The notes below the pieces were generated by a model. The model was not told where the DNA came from, ran no database searches, and saw only the letters and a list, made by a program, of their open reading frames with translations. Shown here in pieces: positions 1 to 6,913 of a DNA stretch of 49,325 nucleotides. The stretch's first letter is position 1; the number at the start of each line of letters is the position of its first letter. The position numbers and the translations under genes are program-made. Source of the stretch: Streptomyces sp. OR43. GTDB taxonomy: Bacteria; Actinomycetota; Actinomycetes; Streptomycetales; Streptomycetaceae. The stretch spans positions 215,441 to 264,765 of the forward strand of contig NZ_RDBK01000022.1 in NCBI RefSeq assembly GCF_008042275.1, given 5' to 3'.

Positions 1-379
1 CATTGACAGACGCCCCGGACGGCCCCAGGATGGGCCCATGCTCACGACGCACCCCGGTGTGGAGTGCCGATACGTGGATCTTCGGCGCACCTCCAGCGCA
101 CCCGAAGGTCAGTGGCCGCGCTCGACGTGGCCGGGTCGCGACATCCGGTGCGCAACGGTGCGCGAGGGAGTGCGAAGGGGGAGTGCGGGGGATCCGGCAC
201 GGCGCGGCAGCGGGCAGTCAGTTCTGCCGGCCGACGGGCGGCGCCAGGGGATCGGGGCGGTGGGCGATCAGCGACAGAGTGCGCTGGAGGTGCGCCGAAG
301 ATCCACGTATCGGCACTCCACACCGGGGTGCGTCGTGAGCATGGGCCCATCCTGGGGCCGTCCGGGGCGTCTGTCAATG
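1..379. repeat. 101-bp perfect inverted repeat (fold-back element)
   Basis: Bases 1-101 are the exact reverse complement of 279-379, leaving a 177-bp spacer (102-278). The left arm may continue beyond the window edge. No credible gene lies inside: the open frames are mirror images of each other, as expected from the repeat. It could be a MITE-like or fold-back element or a local inverted duplication. The next gene downstream is the DsbA-like gene, whose terminator begins at 405. Confidence 0.9.
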
Positions 380-395
380 GACACCAATTGGTGTC
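380..395. promoter_or_regulatory. 16-bp perfect palindrome, possible operator
   Basis: GACACCAATTGGTGTC is a perfect palindrome centred on CAATTG. It abuts the right arm of the inverted repeat and lies just before the terminator of the DsbA-like gene. Its A/T-rich core and symmetry resemble MarR- or TetR-type operators, but no gene start lies next to it inside the window, so its role is unknown. Confidence 0.4.
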
Positions 396-404
396 TCATT
401 CGGT

Positions 405-441
405 GGGACAGGGCTCTGACTGCAGGTCAGAGCCCTGTCCC
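405..441 (-). terminator. Rho-independent-like terminator of the DsbA-like gene
   Basis: A perfect 16-bp stem (405-420 with 426-441) closes a 5-nt loop. It contains the TGA stop of the DsbA-like gene. It has no long U tract, which is usual for Streptomyces terminators. Confidence 0.8.
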
Positions 442-1347
442 CGCCCAGGTGGTCGTGGCCGGATGTGTCGCGGCCTCCTCGGGGTGGAGCCAGAGCGGGC
501 CGTTTCCGGTGTTCACCCGGACCGCGTGCGACGGCGGTCGGCCGCCCTGCGCCAACTGCTCCGCCTCCGGTCCGGTCAGGCTGCGGTGGACTCTCAGCGC
601 CTCATCCGGTGACCGGGGCCGCTGAGGCCTCAGCAGCCCCGGCGCGAGCGCGTCGACCGCTGCCTCGTACGCCGCGAACGGCCGCCAGCCGGGCACGGCG
701 CGGTGACCGTCGGGGCAGTGGACCAGGAGTGTGGGAAGCGCGTACCGAAACCCTCCGTCGAGCGTCTCCTTCGCCGCGCCGGGGTGGGGCGAGTCGCCCC
801 GTACGGACAGCACGTCGGGCACCGGGCGGCGGGCCTCCGCCCGGTCGGCGCGTACCCGGTCGAGTACGTTGCCGGAGGTGGCGTCCGACCTCAGCCGGTC
901 CGGATCCAGCCCCGGAACCCCCCGTGCCGCGGACAGCGCGAGTGCGGTGGTGTCGGCCGGTTCGCCGAGCACGAAGACGGTCTCCCGCAACCTGCGCAGT
1001 ACCCGCCCGGCCACGTCGTCACCTTGCAGCTCCGCGGCCTTGGCGACGAGCGAGGACGGCCAGGAGCTGGCCGCGACACGACTCAGCCGGGCGGCGCGAG
1101 GAGCCCCGGTGTGACCGCTGATCTCTTCCACGTACCGCGCGTACCAGGCCGTTTCGGCCGCCGGATCGGGCGCCGGGTCGTCGTCGTGGTCGAAGAGGAT
1201 CGCGTAGACCCGCCGCCAGCGGACACGGCCGGACAGGGCTTCCCGCAGCCTGCGGAACGAGGGCTCCGACCCCCAGGCCCAGGGGCACATCGGGTCCGTG
1301 TACTCGACGATCTCCACTGCGGGCGGCGGATGCGGTGCGGCCGTCAC
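427..1347 (-). CDS. DsbA family oxidoreductase (thioredoxin fold, FrnE-like)
   Basis: About 306 aa. The N-terminus runs into a thioredoxin-like strand, VEIVEYTDPMCPWAWG, whose CPWAW region carries a single cysteine (CPxA rather than CxxC), as in the DsbA/FrnE/2-hydroxychromene isomerase superfamily. A later LPTLLVHCPDG segment contains the cis-Pro loop expected of this fold. The C-terminus (RSLTGPEAEQLAQGG) is an extra tail. The start is GTG 1347, which overlaps the TGA stop of the Rrf2 gene by four bases, so the two genes are translationally coupled. A longer frame upstream is only the shadow of rrf2. Lack of the second active-site cysteine suggests isomerase or holdase activity rather than classical dithiol oxidation; the substrate is unknown. 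Confidence 0.85.
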   Translation of the reverse strand: MTAAPHPPPAVEIVEYTDPMCPWAWGSEPSFRRLREALSGRVRWRRVYAILFDHDDDPAPDPAAETAWYARYVEEISGHTGAPRAARLSRVAASSWPSSLVAKAAELQGDDVAGRVLRRLRETVFVLGEPADTTALALSAARGVPGLDPDRLRSDATSGNVLDRVRADRAEARRPVPDVLSVRGDSPHPGAAKETLDGGFRYALPTLLVHCPDGHRAVPGWRPFAAYEAAVDALAPGLLRPQRPRSPDEALRVHRSLTGPEAEQLAQGGRPPSHAVRVNTGNGPLWLHPEEAATHPATTTWAGTGL

Positions 1348-1781
1348 GAGACTTCGGCCCCTGAAGACGCCCGTGCCCGCGCCGCCTCCGGCAGAAGGGC
1401 CGTCAGCGTGAGGCCGCCCAGAACCGCGGTCGCCTCCGCCTCGATCCGACGCCACACCTCGGGCAGGGCCGCCGCGGGGCCGGGGTAGTCGAGTCCGTCC
1501 AGCGATTCGCCTCGCAGGGTGATGACGTCGCCGTCGATGGCGCGCACGACGTCCAGCAGGGCGATCTCCCCTGCCGGTCGGCCGAGCCAGTAGCCGCCTT
1601 CGCAGCCGCGTTGACTGCGCACCAGTCCGGCTCTGCGCAACTCGCCGACGACGGATTTCAGGAACCGGAACGGGATTTCCTGCGACGACGCGATGGCCTC
1701 ACAGGTGAGTGGACGGTCAGGCTCACGGGCGAGCTCCAGGAGGGCCCGCGTGGCGTAGTCCGCCTTCGCGGAGATATGCAT
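1344..1781 (-). CDS. Rrf2 family transcriptional regulator
   Basis: About 145 aa starting MHISAKADYATRALLELA, the typical Rrf2 winged-helix N-terminus. The recognition region IPFRFLKSVVGELRRAGLV is followed by a wing, RGCEGGYWLGRPA. The wing carries the protein's only obvious cysteine; the three-cysteine Fe-S cluster pattern of IscR/NsrR is absent, so it is more likely a thiol- or ligand-sensing type. It is first in a two-gene operon with the DsbA-like gene and divergent from the cupin gene. The inverted repeat at 1827-1852 between the divergent genes is its likely operator. The family is clear; the signal sensed is not. Confidence 0.88.
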   Translation of the reverse strand: MHISAKADYATRALLELAREPDRPLTCEAIASSQEIPFRFLKSVVGELRRAGLVRSQRGCEGGYWLGRPAGEIALLDVVRAIDGDVITLRGESLDGLDYPGPAAALPEVWRRIEAEATAVLGGLTLTALLPEAARARASSGAEVS

Positions 1782-1826
1782 GCTCGCATCATGCCTGAAG
1801 GCTCGTCCGTGACGAGGGTTTCCAGC

Positions 1827-1852
1827 CGTTCCTTCCTTACATTGCAGGAACG
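1827..1852. promoter_or_regulatory. Inverted repeat in the rrf2-cupin intergenic region
   Basis: CGTTCCT and AGGAACG are 7-bp inverted arms around a 12-bp A/T-richer core. It lies between the divergent rrf2 and cupin starts, about 30 bp upstream of the cupin -35 box, where an autoregulatory Rrf2 dimer would be expected to bind. Confidence 0.45.
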
Positions 1853-1882
1853 TTGCCGCAGGTGAAGGGCAATGGACACCTC

Positions 1883-1912
1883 TTGACATCCTTTTCCGTG
1901 CGCCTCTAGCGT
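1883..1912 (+). promoter_or_regulatory. Cupin gene promoter, leaderless
   Basis: TTGACA at 1883-1888 and TAGCGT at 1907-1912 are separated by 18 bp. The -10 box ends 7 nt before the ATG at 1920, and no Shine-Dalgarno precedes that ATG. Transcription should therefore start at or next to the A of the start codon. Confidence 0.7.
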
Positions 1913-1919
1913 CCCTGCC

Positions 1920-2426
1920 ATGAGCGAGCCCCTGACGACCCCCGGTGAAGGTTTTCACCCGCACCTCCACGACGCCCCGGGCGGCCCGGGCGCGCCCCTG
2001 CGCACCCGCGTGCACCACATCCGTGCGGATGCCCTGGACGGTGACACCGCTCAGACCGGAGGAATGCGCAGGTTCGCCGCCGTCAGCGGGACGACCGTCG
2101 GCTCCGAGAAGCTGTGGATGGGGCAGACCCACGTGGCCCCGGCGACCTCCTCCTCCGACCACCACCACGGCGAGTCCGAGACCGCCATCCATGTGGTGAG
2201 CGGACACCCCGAGTTCGTCTTCCTGGATGGTTCGGGCGACGAGCCGGAGGAGGTACGGCTCCGCACCTCGCCCGGCGACTACATCTTCGTGCCCCCCTTC
2301 GTGCCGCACCGGGAGGAGAACCCCGACCCGGCCGAGGAGGCCGTCGTGGTGATCGCCCGCAGCACCCAGGAGGCGATCGTCGTCAACCTCCCCCGGCTGT
2401 ACGCACTCCCGGCCGAGGACGCCTGA
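1920..2426 (+). CDS. Cupin domain protein
   Basis: 168 aa, single cupin. SSSDHHHGESETAIHVVSG is cupin motif 1, with the HxH-(x)n-E metal ligands. Motif 2 is PGDYIFVPPFVPHREEN, with the P-x-x-x-P-H signature. A metal-dependent small-molecule dioxygenase, isomerase or sensor role is possible. It is divergent from rrf2 and the DsbA-like gene and probably controlled by that regulator. The mRNA appears leaderless: the -10 box sits 7 nt upstream of the ATG. The substrate cannot be inferred. Confidence 0.82.
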   Translation: MSEPLTTPGEGFHPHLHDAPGGPGAPLRTRVHHIRADALDGDTAQTGGMRRFAAVSGTTVGSEKLWMGQTHVAPATSSSDHHHGESETAIHVVSGHPEFVFLDGSGDEPEEVRLRTSPGDYIFVPPFVPHREENPDPAEEAVVVIARSTQEAIVVNLPRLYALPAEDA

Positions 2427-2468
2427 GCGCAGGACGGGTCGTTCGCCGGCGGGTCCGTGATCCGGGCG

Positions 2469-3527
2469 TCAGAGCTTCTCCGTCAGCAGCTCGTGAACGG
2501 TCGGGATGAACGGGTCCGTCCTGTGCACCCGCCGCGTACACATCGCCGCCAGCGCCGTACCGGTGTCCGGGCGGAAGCCGAGGAACATCTGCTGGCCGAG
2601 CGTGGCTCCCGCGTGGAAGCAGACCGGACCGCGCGCCGACGGATGGCGGAACCAGGTGAGCGTGTGCGTATGGGCGTGCCCCCGCCCGCGCCGCAGCAGC
2701 GGACGCCGTACGTCCGAGAACGCGGCGGCCGGCGGGGACGCGGACGGCGCCGTTCCCGGGAGATGCGCTTCCAGGAACGTGAGCAGGTCCGAGGGCGTCG
2801 CCCGGACGGCTCCGGCGGCGTCGAAGCCGCCGGTGTCCAGCGGCGGCAGCGGCCGTCCGTCGCGCCGGTGCCCCACGGCGTCGCCGTCCGACGGGCTCGG
2901 GCGCAGCCGCGTGTCGTGCAGACCGAGCGGGTCCAGCACCTCCGTGCGGAGCAGCGACGCCCAGGGCGTGCCGGTGGCGGCGGCCAGGGTGTGACCGAGT
3001 ACGGAGACCGCGAAGTTCGAGTAGTGCCAGCGGGTGCCCGGCCGGTGGCGCGGGCGGGCGCGGAGGAAGGCCCGGACGACGCGGTCGGCCGGGTAGCGGC
3101 TGTACGGCGCGGTCGACCACCGGGGCAGCGCCTGCGGGTAGAAGTCGGCCGGCAGCGCGGGGAGCCCGGAGGTGTGGGTGATCAGATGGCGCAGGGTGAT
3201 GGCGCGTACGGAGGGATGCACGGGGTGGCCGGGGGCCAGCAGTCCGGCGGCCGGATCCTCGTACCGCAGCCGGCCCGCCGCGACGAGTGCGGCCAGGAGC
3301 AGTCCCGTGAACGGCTTCGACGCGGAACCGAGCTCGTAGCGTGGTGCCTCGTCCGGCCGCATGCCTGCGCCGAGCCGGTAGGTGCGCCGGCCCCGGTGGC
3401 TGAGCGCGATCACCAGGTCGGGCGCGTCGATGGTCCGGGCGGCCTCGGCCAGCAGCCGCTCCCGCTCGTCGTCGCCCCGGGAGGCAGGGCCGGTGCCGGC
3501 GGGGCGGACCTCGTGCGGGGCCGTCAC
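2469..3527 (-). CDS. Serine hydrolase of the beta-lactamase / DD-peptidase fold
   Basis: 352 aa. The class C beta-lactamase catalytic motifs are visible: SASK (Ser68, Lys71), YSN (169-171) and a late HAGATLG in place of K/HxG. No signal peptide or membrane segment is seen, so the enzyme is probably cytoplasmic; that argues against a cell-wall DD-peptidase and favours an esterase, amidase or D-aminopeptidase-like role. The GTG start at 3527 overlaps the stop of the upstream DUF6895-like gene (GTGA). It is the last gene of the five-gene operon headed by the 58-aa peptide, so it could act on a peptide or small-molecule product of that operon; this is inference. Confidence 0.82.
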   Translation of the reverse strand: MTAPHEVRPAGTGPASRGDDERERLLAEAARTIDAPDLVIALSHRGRRTYRLGAGMRPDEAPRYELGSASKPFTGLLLAALVAAGRLRYEDPAAGLLAPGHPVHPSVRAITLRHLITHTSGLPALPADFYPQALPRWSTAPYSRYPADRVVRAFLRARPRHRPGTRWHYSNFAVSVLGHTLAAATGTPWASLLRTEVLDPLGLHDTRLRPSPSDGDAVGHRRDGRPLPPLDTGGFDAAGAVRATPSDLLTFLEAHLPGTAPSASPPAAAFSDVRRPLLRRGRGHAHTHTLTWFRHPSARGPVCFHAGATLGQQMFLGFRPDTGTALAAMCTRRVHRTDPFIPTVHELLTEKL

Positions 3528-4447
3528 GCGGGGGCCGGGGCGGCGAGGTCCGAGAGGGCGCGGGACAGGGCCAGCGCCGAAGCGAACGCCGCCACCAGCG
3601 TCGGGTGGTAGACGAGGTCGAAGACGGACTCCTCGTCACCTTCCGGCATGCCGCCCATCACCGGCATCGCTCCGTCCGGCTGCTGGGCCGCGGCGAATCC
3701 CTCCCAGGCCGCCGGGTCGAGGGTCGGCTCCGGGAGACAGGCGTCGACGACGAGCAGTTCGCCCAGCAGGTCCCAACGTCCGAGATCGAGCCAGTCGTCG
3801 AGCCACACCGGAAGCCAGAGGGCGAGGTAGTCCGCCACATCGGCGGGCAGCCCGGCCGGATCGGCGCCCCAGTCGGTCAGATGGAAGACGGTGTGGGTGA
3901 TGTCGTAACCGATATTGCCCTCGACGGTCCAGGGCTCGGGCCGCCGCGACAGCCAGGTGCGCCGGTACGCCTCGTCGGCCGGCACGCTCGGCTCCAGGCC
4001 GAACCGGCGTTCCATGGCGCTGAGTCCGAGCCGGCGCACCGGGACGACCTCCAGCGCGCCCCAGCTCTTCAGCCGGTGGTTCAGGCGGACGGCCGCCTCC
4101 AGGGACGGCTCCCGGAACCCGAGCTCGCGAAACGGTACGTAGACCTCCATCGGCACCGGACACAGCGGTTCGCGCCGCTGGCCGTCGCGCAGCCGGCTCC
4201 CCGAGCCCAGCAGTTCGTGCCAGGCATGGTCCAGGAGCTTGCGCGCCAGCGCGGCCTGCTGGGAGCCGGCGACCCCTTCCCGGAAGATGACCTTGCTGAT
4301 GAGCGCCAGTTCGCCGAGCGGCTTGAACCGGTCCAGGACCCCCACCTCGGGAGGCGGGTCGTCGTCCAGCCGGAACCCGGCCCGGTGCTCGTACAGCCAT
4401 CCCAGGGCCCGCGCGCCCACGTCATGGATCTGCTGGATGCCGCTCAC
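3524..4447 (-). CDS. DUF6895-like protein, paralogue A
   Basis: 307 aa, no membrane segment. The GTG start at 4447 is preceded by a strong AAGGGAGG six nt upstream. It aligns along its length with the neighbouring gene at 4479-5486. Shared blocks are ALGW...HRAGF, KPLGELA, an E-V/I-Y turn, GY..THTVFH.TDW, WLP.W.D..LD...WDL.GELL and YH.TLV.AFA. The histidines and Asp-Trp of THTVFHLTDW and the late YHPT motif could form a metal or active site. I associate this architecture with Pfam DUF6895 from memory; no function is known to me. The tandem duplication within one operon suggests a heterodimer or two related reactions on one substrate. Confidence 0.75.
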   Translation of the reverse strand: MSGIQQIHDVGARALGWLYEHRAGFRLDDDPPPEVGVLDRFKPLGELALISKVIFREGVAGSQQAALARKLLDHAWHELLGSGSRLRDGQRREPLCPVPMEVYVPFRELGFREPSLEAAVRLNHRLKSWGALEVVPVRRLGLSAMERRFGLEPSVPADEAYRRTWLSRRPEPWTVEGNIGYDITHTVFHLTDWGADPAGLPADVADYLALWLPVWLDDWLDLGRWDLLGELLVVDACLPEPTLDPAAWEGFAAAQQPDGAMPVMGGMPEGDEESVFDLVYHPTLVAAFASALALSRALSDLAAPAPA

Positions 4448-4478
4448 GCGGCACCTCCCTTCGTACGGCTGGTGCGGC

Positions 4479-5486
4479 TCATACGGCGGCCCCGGTGTCC
4501 GCCGCGACGGCATTTGCCCCGTGCGTGGCGAGCCGCTTGAGGGACAGCGCGGCGGCGAACGCGGTCACGAGGGTGGAGTGGTAACAGGCGAGGAACGGGT
4601 ACGGGTCCGCGCCCGCGTCGCCCGGCGCCGGGGAGGCCGTGGGACCCGTCTCCGGTACGGCACCGCCCGGGGCCTGCGCGGTGGCGAGCGCGGGCCAGGC
4701 CGCGTCGAACAGGTCCGTGGGCGGCGGGCCCGGCAGGGCCGCGGCGACCGCGAGCAGTTCACCCGTCAGGTCCCATTGCCGGCTATCCAGGCAGCCGTCG
4801 ATCCAGGGCGGCAGCCAGGCCCGCAGATAGGCGTCGATGTCGGCGGGCATCCGCTCGGGCACACAGCACCAGTCCGTGATGTGGAAGACGGTGTGGGTCA
4901 GCGCGTAGCCGGACGGCCCTTCGAACATCCACGGTTCGGACAGGCCACCGAGCCAGGTGCGCGCGAGGACCGCACCCGCGTCGGTGTGCGCGGCGGCGCC
5001 GACGCGTCGCTCCGAATTGATGAGCCCCAGCTCCCGGTTGGCGTGCTGCTCGGTGTGCGCCCAGCCCCTGGTCGCGGAGAGTGTCCCGGCCAGCCGTTCG
5101 AAGCCCTCGTTGCGCAGTCCGTATCCGGCGAAGGCCGCGTAGATCTCGTACGGATACGCGGCGAAGGGCTCGCCGCGCAGCAGCTCCAGCAGCAGATCGC
5201 CCGCGTGCACCTGGTCCCACGCGAACGTGATGAGCTCGTTGGCCGCGTGGTGTTCCGGGGTGTGCGGGGCGGTGCTGCGGCTGATCGTGGTGCAGAGCTG
5301 GGCCAGTTCGCCGAGGGGTTTGAGCGTGCGGTTGACCTCGGTGTGCGGCTCGAGTACGTCGGCGGGGAGAACGAAACCGGCCCGGTGGGCGTCGGCCCAG
5401 CCGAGCGCCCGGCGCAGTACGCCGGGCAGGACGGTCAGTGCCGCGCCCGGCTTACCGCCGGGGGCGGTGGCCGCCGATGCCGTCAC
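4479..5486 (-). CDS. DUF6895-like protein, paralogue B
   Basis: 335 aa. The start GTG 5486 overlaps the upstream TGA by four bases. Key blocks are ALGWADAHRAGF, LKPLGELAQL, YPYEIYAAFAGYG, GYALTHTVFHITDW, WLPPWIDGCLDSRQWDLTG and CYHSTLVTAFAAAL. It is a clear homologue of the next gene, 31 bp downstream. Paralogue B has a longer N-terminus, a Pro/Gly-rich insert before the last helix and extra cysteines (WCCVP after the HxTDW motif). A much longer open frame continues upstream, but it lies antisense to or out of frame with the 230-aa gene and is rejected. Function unknown. Confidence 0.75.
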   Translation of the reverse strand: MTASAATAPGGKPGAALTVLPGVLRRALGWADAHRAGFVLPADVLEPHTEVNRTLKPLGELAQLCTTISRSTAPHTPEHHAANELITFAWDQVHAGDLLLELLRGEPFAAYPYEIYAAFAGYGLRNEGFERLAGTLSATRGWAHTEQHANRELGLINSERRVGAAAHTDAGAVLARTWLGGLSEPWMFEGPSGYALTHTVFHITDWCCVPERMPADIDAYLRAWLPPWIDGCLDSRQWDLTGELLAVAAALPGPPPTDLFDAAWPALATAQAPGGAVPETGPTASPAPGDAGADPYPFLACYHSTLVTAFAAALSLKRLATHGANAVAADTGAAV

Positions 5487-6175
5487 CGCGCCCGCCCCTC
5501 GGCCATCAGGCGGGCGGCCCGTACGTGCAGTGCGACCCGGGGGTCCGTGCCGCCCATGAGCTCGACGAAGTCGAGGCCACGGTCCAGGCCCAGGCTGTCG
5601 GGCCGGCCGTCCAGCGCGGCCAGCCAGCGCCCGGTGCCCGCCGCCTGGAGCCAGTTGCGCCTCCGTACCGCTCGGACGAACCCGCGGGACAGGTCCACGA
5701 CCCGGTGGGCGGCGGCCCGGTGCACGGCCGACGAGGCGGCGGGCACGGCGAGCGGGGCCAGTACGGAGAGCTGATGGGTGAAGGCCTGCCAGGGGGCCCC
5801 TTCGAGCCAGGCCGCATTCGGTTCGTCGGCGCCGGGTGCGGTGGGCGACGCGGTCCGGTGCAGGGCGGACATCATGCCCCAATGGCTCCAGACGGCGGCG
5901 TCGGAGGCGTCGGGCCGGGGCGGGAACTCCCGCACGGCACGGTGGAGTACGGCGAGGTCCCCGGGATGCGGATGGTGCCCGTGCAGCACACTGGGCAGCA
6001 GCAGATCGGCTCCGATGACGCGTACCGCGGCGATTCCCGTCCGGTTGTCCTCGTCGATTCCTGCCGCGCCGCAAACCGTGGCGAGGTGGTCCCCGCTCCG
6101 AAGAGCGAGGACCACCTCTGTTGCCAGGTCATGCACGGCACCCGCGAGGGGGGACGGAGCATGTGACTGGTCCAT
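5483..6175 (-). CDS. Unrecognised 230-aa protein of the peptide operon
   Basis: 230 aa, soluble and mainly helical by composition, starting MDQSHAPSPLAGAVHDLATE. It has a His-rich stretch LHGHHPHPGD, and later SHWGMMSALH and an Arg-rich segment. No family motif is recognised. It lies 10 bp after the 58-aa peptide gene and is coupled by GTGA to DUF6895-like paralogue B, so it belongs to the same transcript. Possible roles are peptide carrier, maturation partner or regulator; none is supported directly. Confidence 0.65.
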   Translation of the reverse strand: MDQSHAPSPLAGAVHDLATEVVLALRSGDHLATVCGAAGIDEDNRTGIAAVRVIGADLLLPSVLHGHHPHPGDLAVLHRAVREFPPRPDASDAAVWSHWGMMSALHRTASPTAPGADEPNAAWLEGAPWQAFTHQLSVLAPLAVPAASSAVHRAAAHRVVDLSRGFVRAVRRRNWLQAAGTGRWLAALDGRPDSLGLDRGLDFVELMGGTDPRVALHVRAARLMAEGRAR

Positions 6176-6185
6176 GTGCTACCGA

Positions 6186-6362
6186 CTAGCCCTTCTTCGG
6201 GCGGGGGGTCGGCGGCGAGAGCAGCAGCGCGGAGCCGCCTCCGAGGAGGGCGAGGTACGCGCACTCGCGGGAGTCGCGGTAGAAGCCTTCGGCCTCGCCC
6301 GGGTTGAGCGCCTCGTCGAGGTCGAGCTCGATGTCGGTGGCAGTGGATTCTGTCGTGTACAT
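6186..6362 (-). CDS. 58-aa peptide heading the operon, possible RiPP-type precursor
   Basis: 58 aa starting MYTTESTATDIELDLDEALN. The first about 33 residues are acidic and leader-like (IELDLDEALNPGEAEGFYRD). The C-terminal part has one cysteine, a hydrophobic YLALLGGGSALLLS stretch and a basic PPTPRPKKG tail. This leader/core contrast, the position as first gene and the tight following operon resemble ribosomally made peptide precursors. No classical RiPP enzyme (LanM, YcaO, radical SAM, lasso B/C) or exporter is adjacent, so it could instead be a structural small subunit or a membrane-associated peptide. An in-frame ATG at 6419 would add 19 residues; I chose 6362 because the upstream residues look non-coding. 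Confidence 0.6.
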   Translation of the reverse strand: MYTTESTATDIELDLDEALNPGEAEGFYRDSRECAYLALLGGGSALLLSPPTPRPKKG

Positions 6363-6410
6363 GGGTGTTGCCCCGTCCTGTGGGAAATGGGGTTGACGTA
6401 CGTTCCGAGT

Positions 6411-6426
6411 GGAATGCACGGAATGC
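6411..6426 (-). promoter_or_regulatory. Direct repeats upstream of the peptide operon
   Basis: On the minus strand GCATTCC occurs twice at a 9-bp period (GCATTCCGTGCATTCC), 49-64 bp upstream of the 58-aa peptide start. Repeats at about one helical turn suggest an activator site. The wider gap 6363-6913 (about 550 bp) otherwise holds only A/T-richer promoter-like DNA near 6480 and the terminator at 6757-6783; no further gene is supported there. Confidence 0.35.
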
Positions 6427-6756
6427 GAACCCGCAAATCGGATGGGAAGACCGGGGGATTTCCGTGAGGCCGGGGAATTTCCGCATTTAATTGAATCGTG
6501 AATTCAGGAAGGCCGCATAGGGGCTCTGGCCTGCGGTGATGCGTATTGCTTCCACCGGACGGGGGGTGGTGCGCGGGGCGCATTCAGCGTGTCAGGACGT
6601 GCACCCGGGCGATTGGCCGCCGGGCTCTCGGAGTTATGGAGCGGAACCTTCGACGCTTACCCGGGCGAGCGTGCGGGGCCTCGGCGCCGCGCCGGAAGGC
6701 GGAACGGCCACGGGCGGGCCCGGAGAACCAGGCTCGCCGGTGGCGCGTCGTGTGAG

Positions 6757-6783
6757 GTGCAGTCAGCCGGTGGCTGACTGCAC
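6757..6783 (-). terminator. Terminator downstream of the LLM oxidoreductase
   Basis: A perfect 12-bp stem (GTGCAGTCAGCC with its complement) closes a 3-nt loop, about 130 bp after the stop of the minus-strand LLM oxidoreductase gene. Confidence 0.75.
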
Positions 6784-6913
6784 CGGGCCGCAGCCGCGAT
6801 CATGGCGGAGGCTCCGGCGGCGGAACAGTGCCCGGGACGGTCGAGGGCCCGGACGTACCGTGCGTGACGGACGATTCGGACACCGCCCGCCGGGCAGCCG
6901 GGTGGGCGCCGGT

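Noticed and set aside
3..377. Overlapping ORFs at the window start on both strands with the same N-terminus
   Set aside because: The shared protein start is simply the inverted repeat read from each side; no domain or codon bias supports a gene.
2469..3527. Antibiotic-resistance beta-lactamase
   Set aside because: The SxxK/YxN motifs are shared by many esterases and peptidases, and there is no signal peptide; resistance is not supported.
5487..6074. N-terminal extension of DUF6895-like paralogue B (start at 6074)
   Set aside because: The extension is a shifted-frame reading of the 230-aa gene, Arg/Pro-rich and not shared with paralogue A; the GTGA-coupled start at 5486 is preferred.
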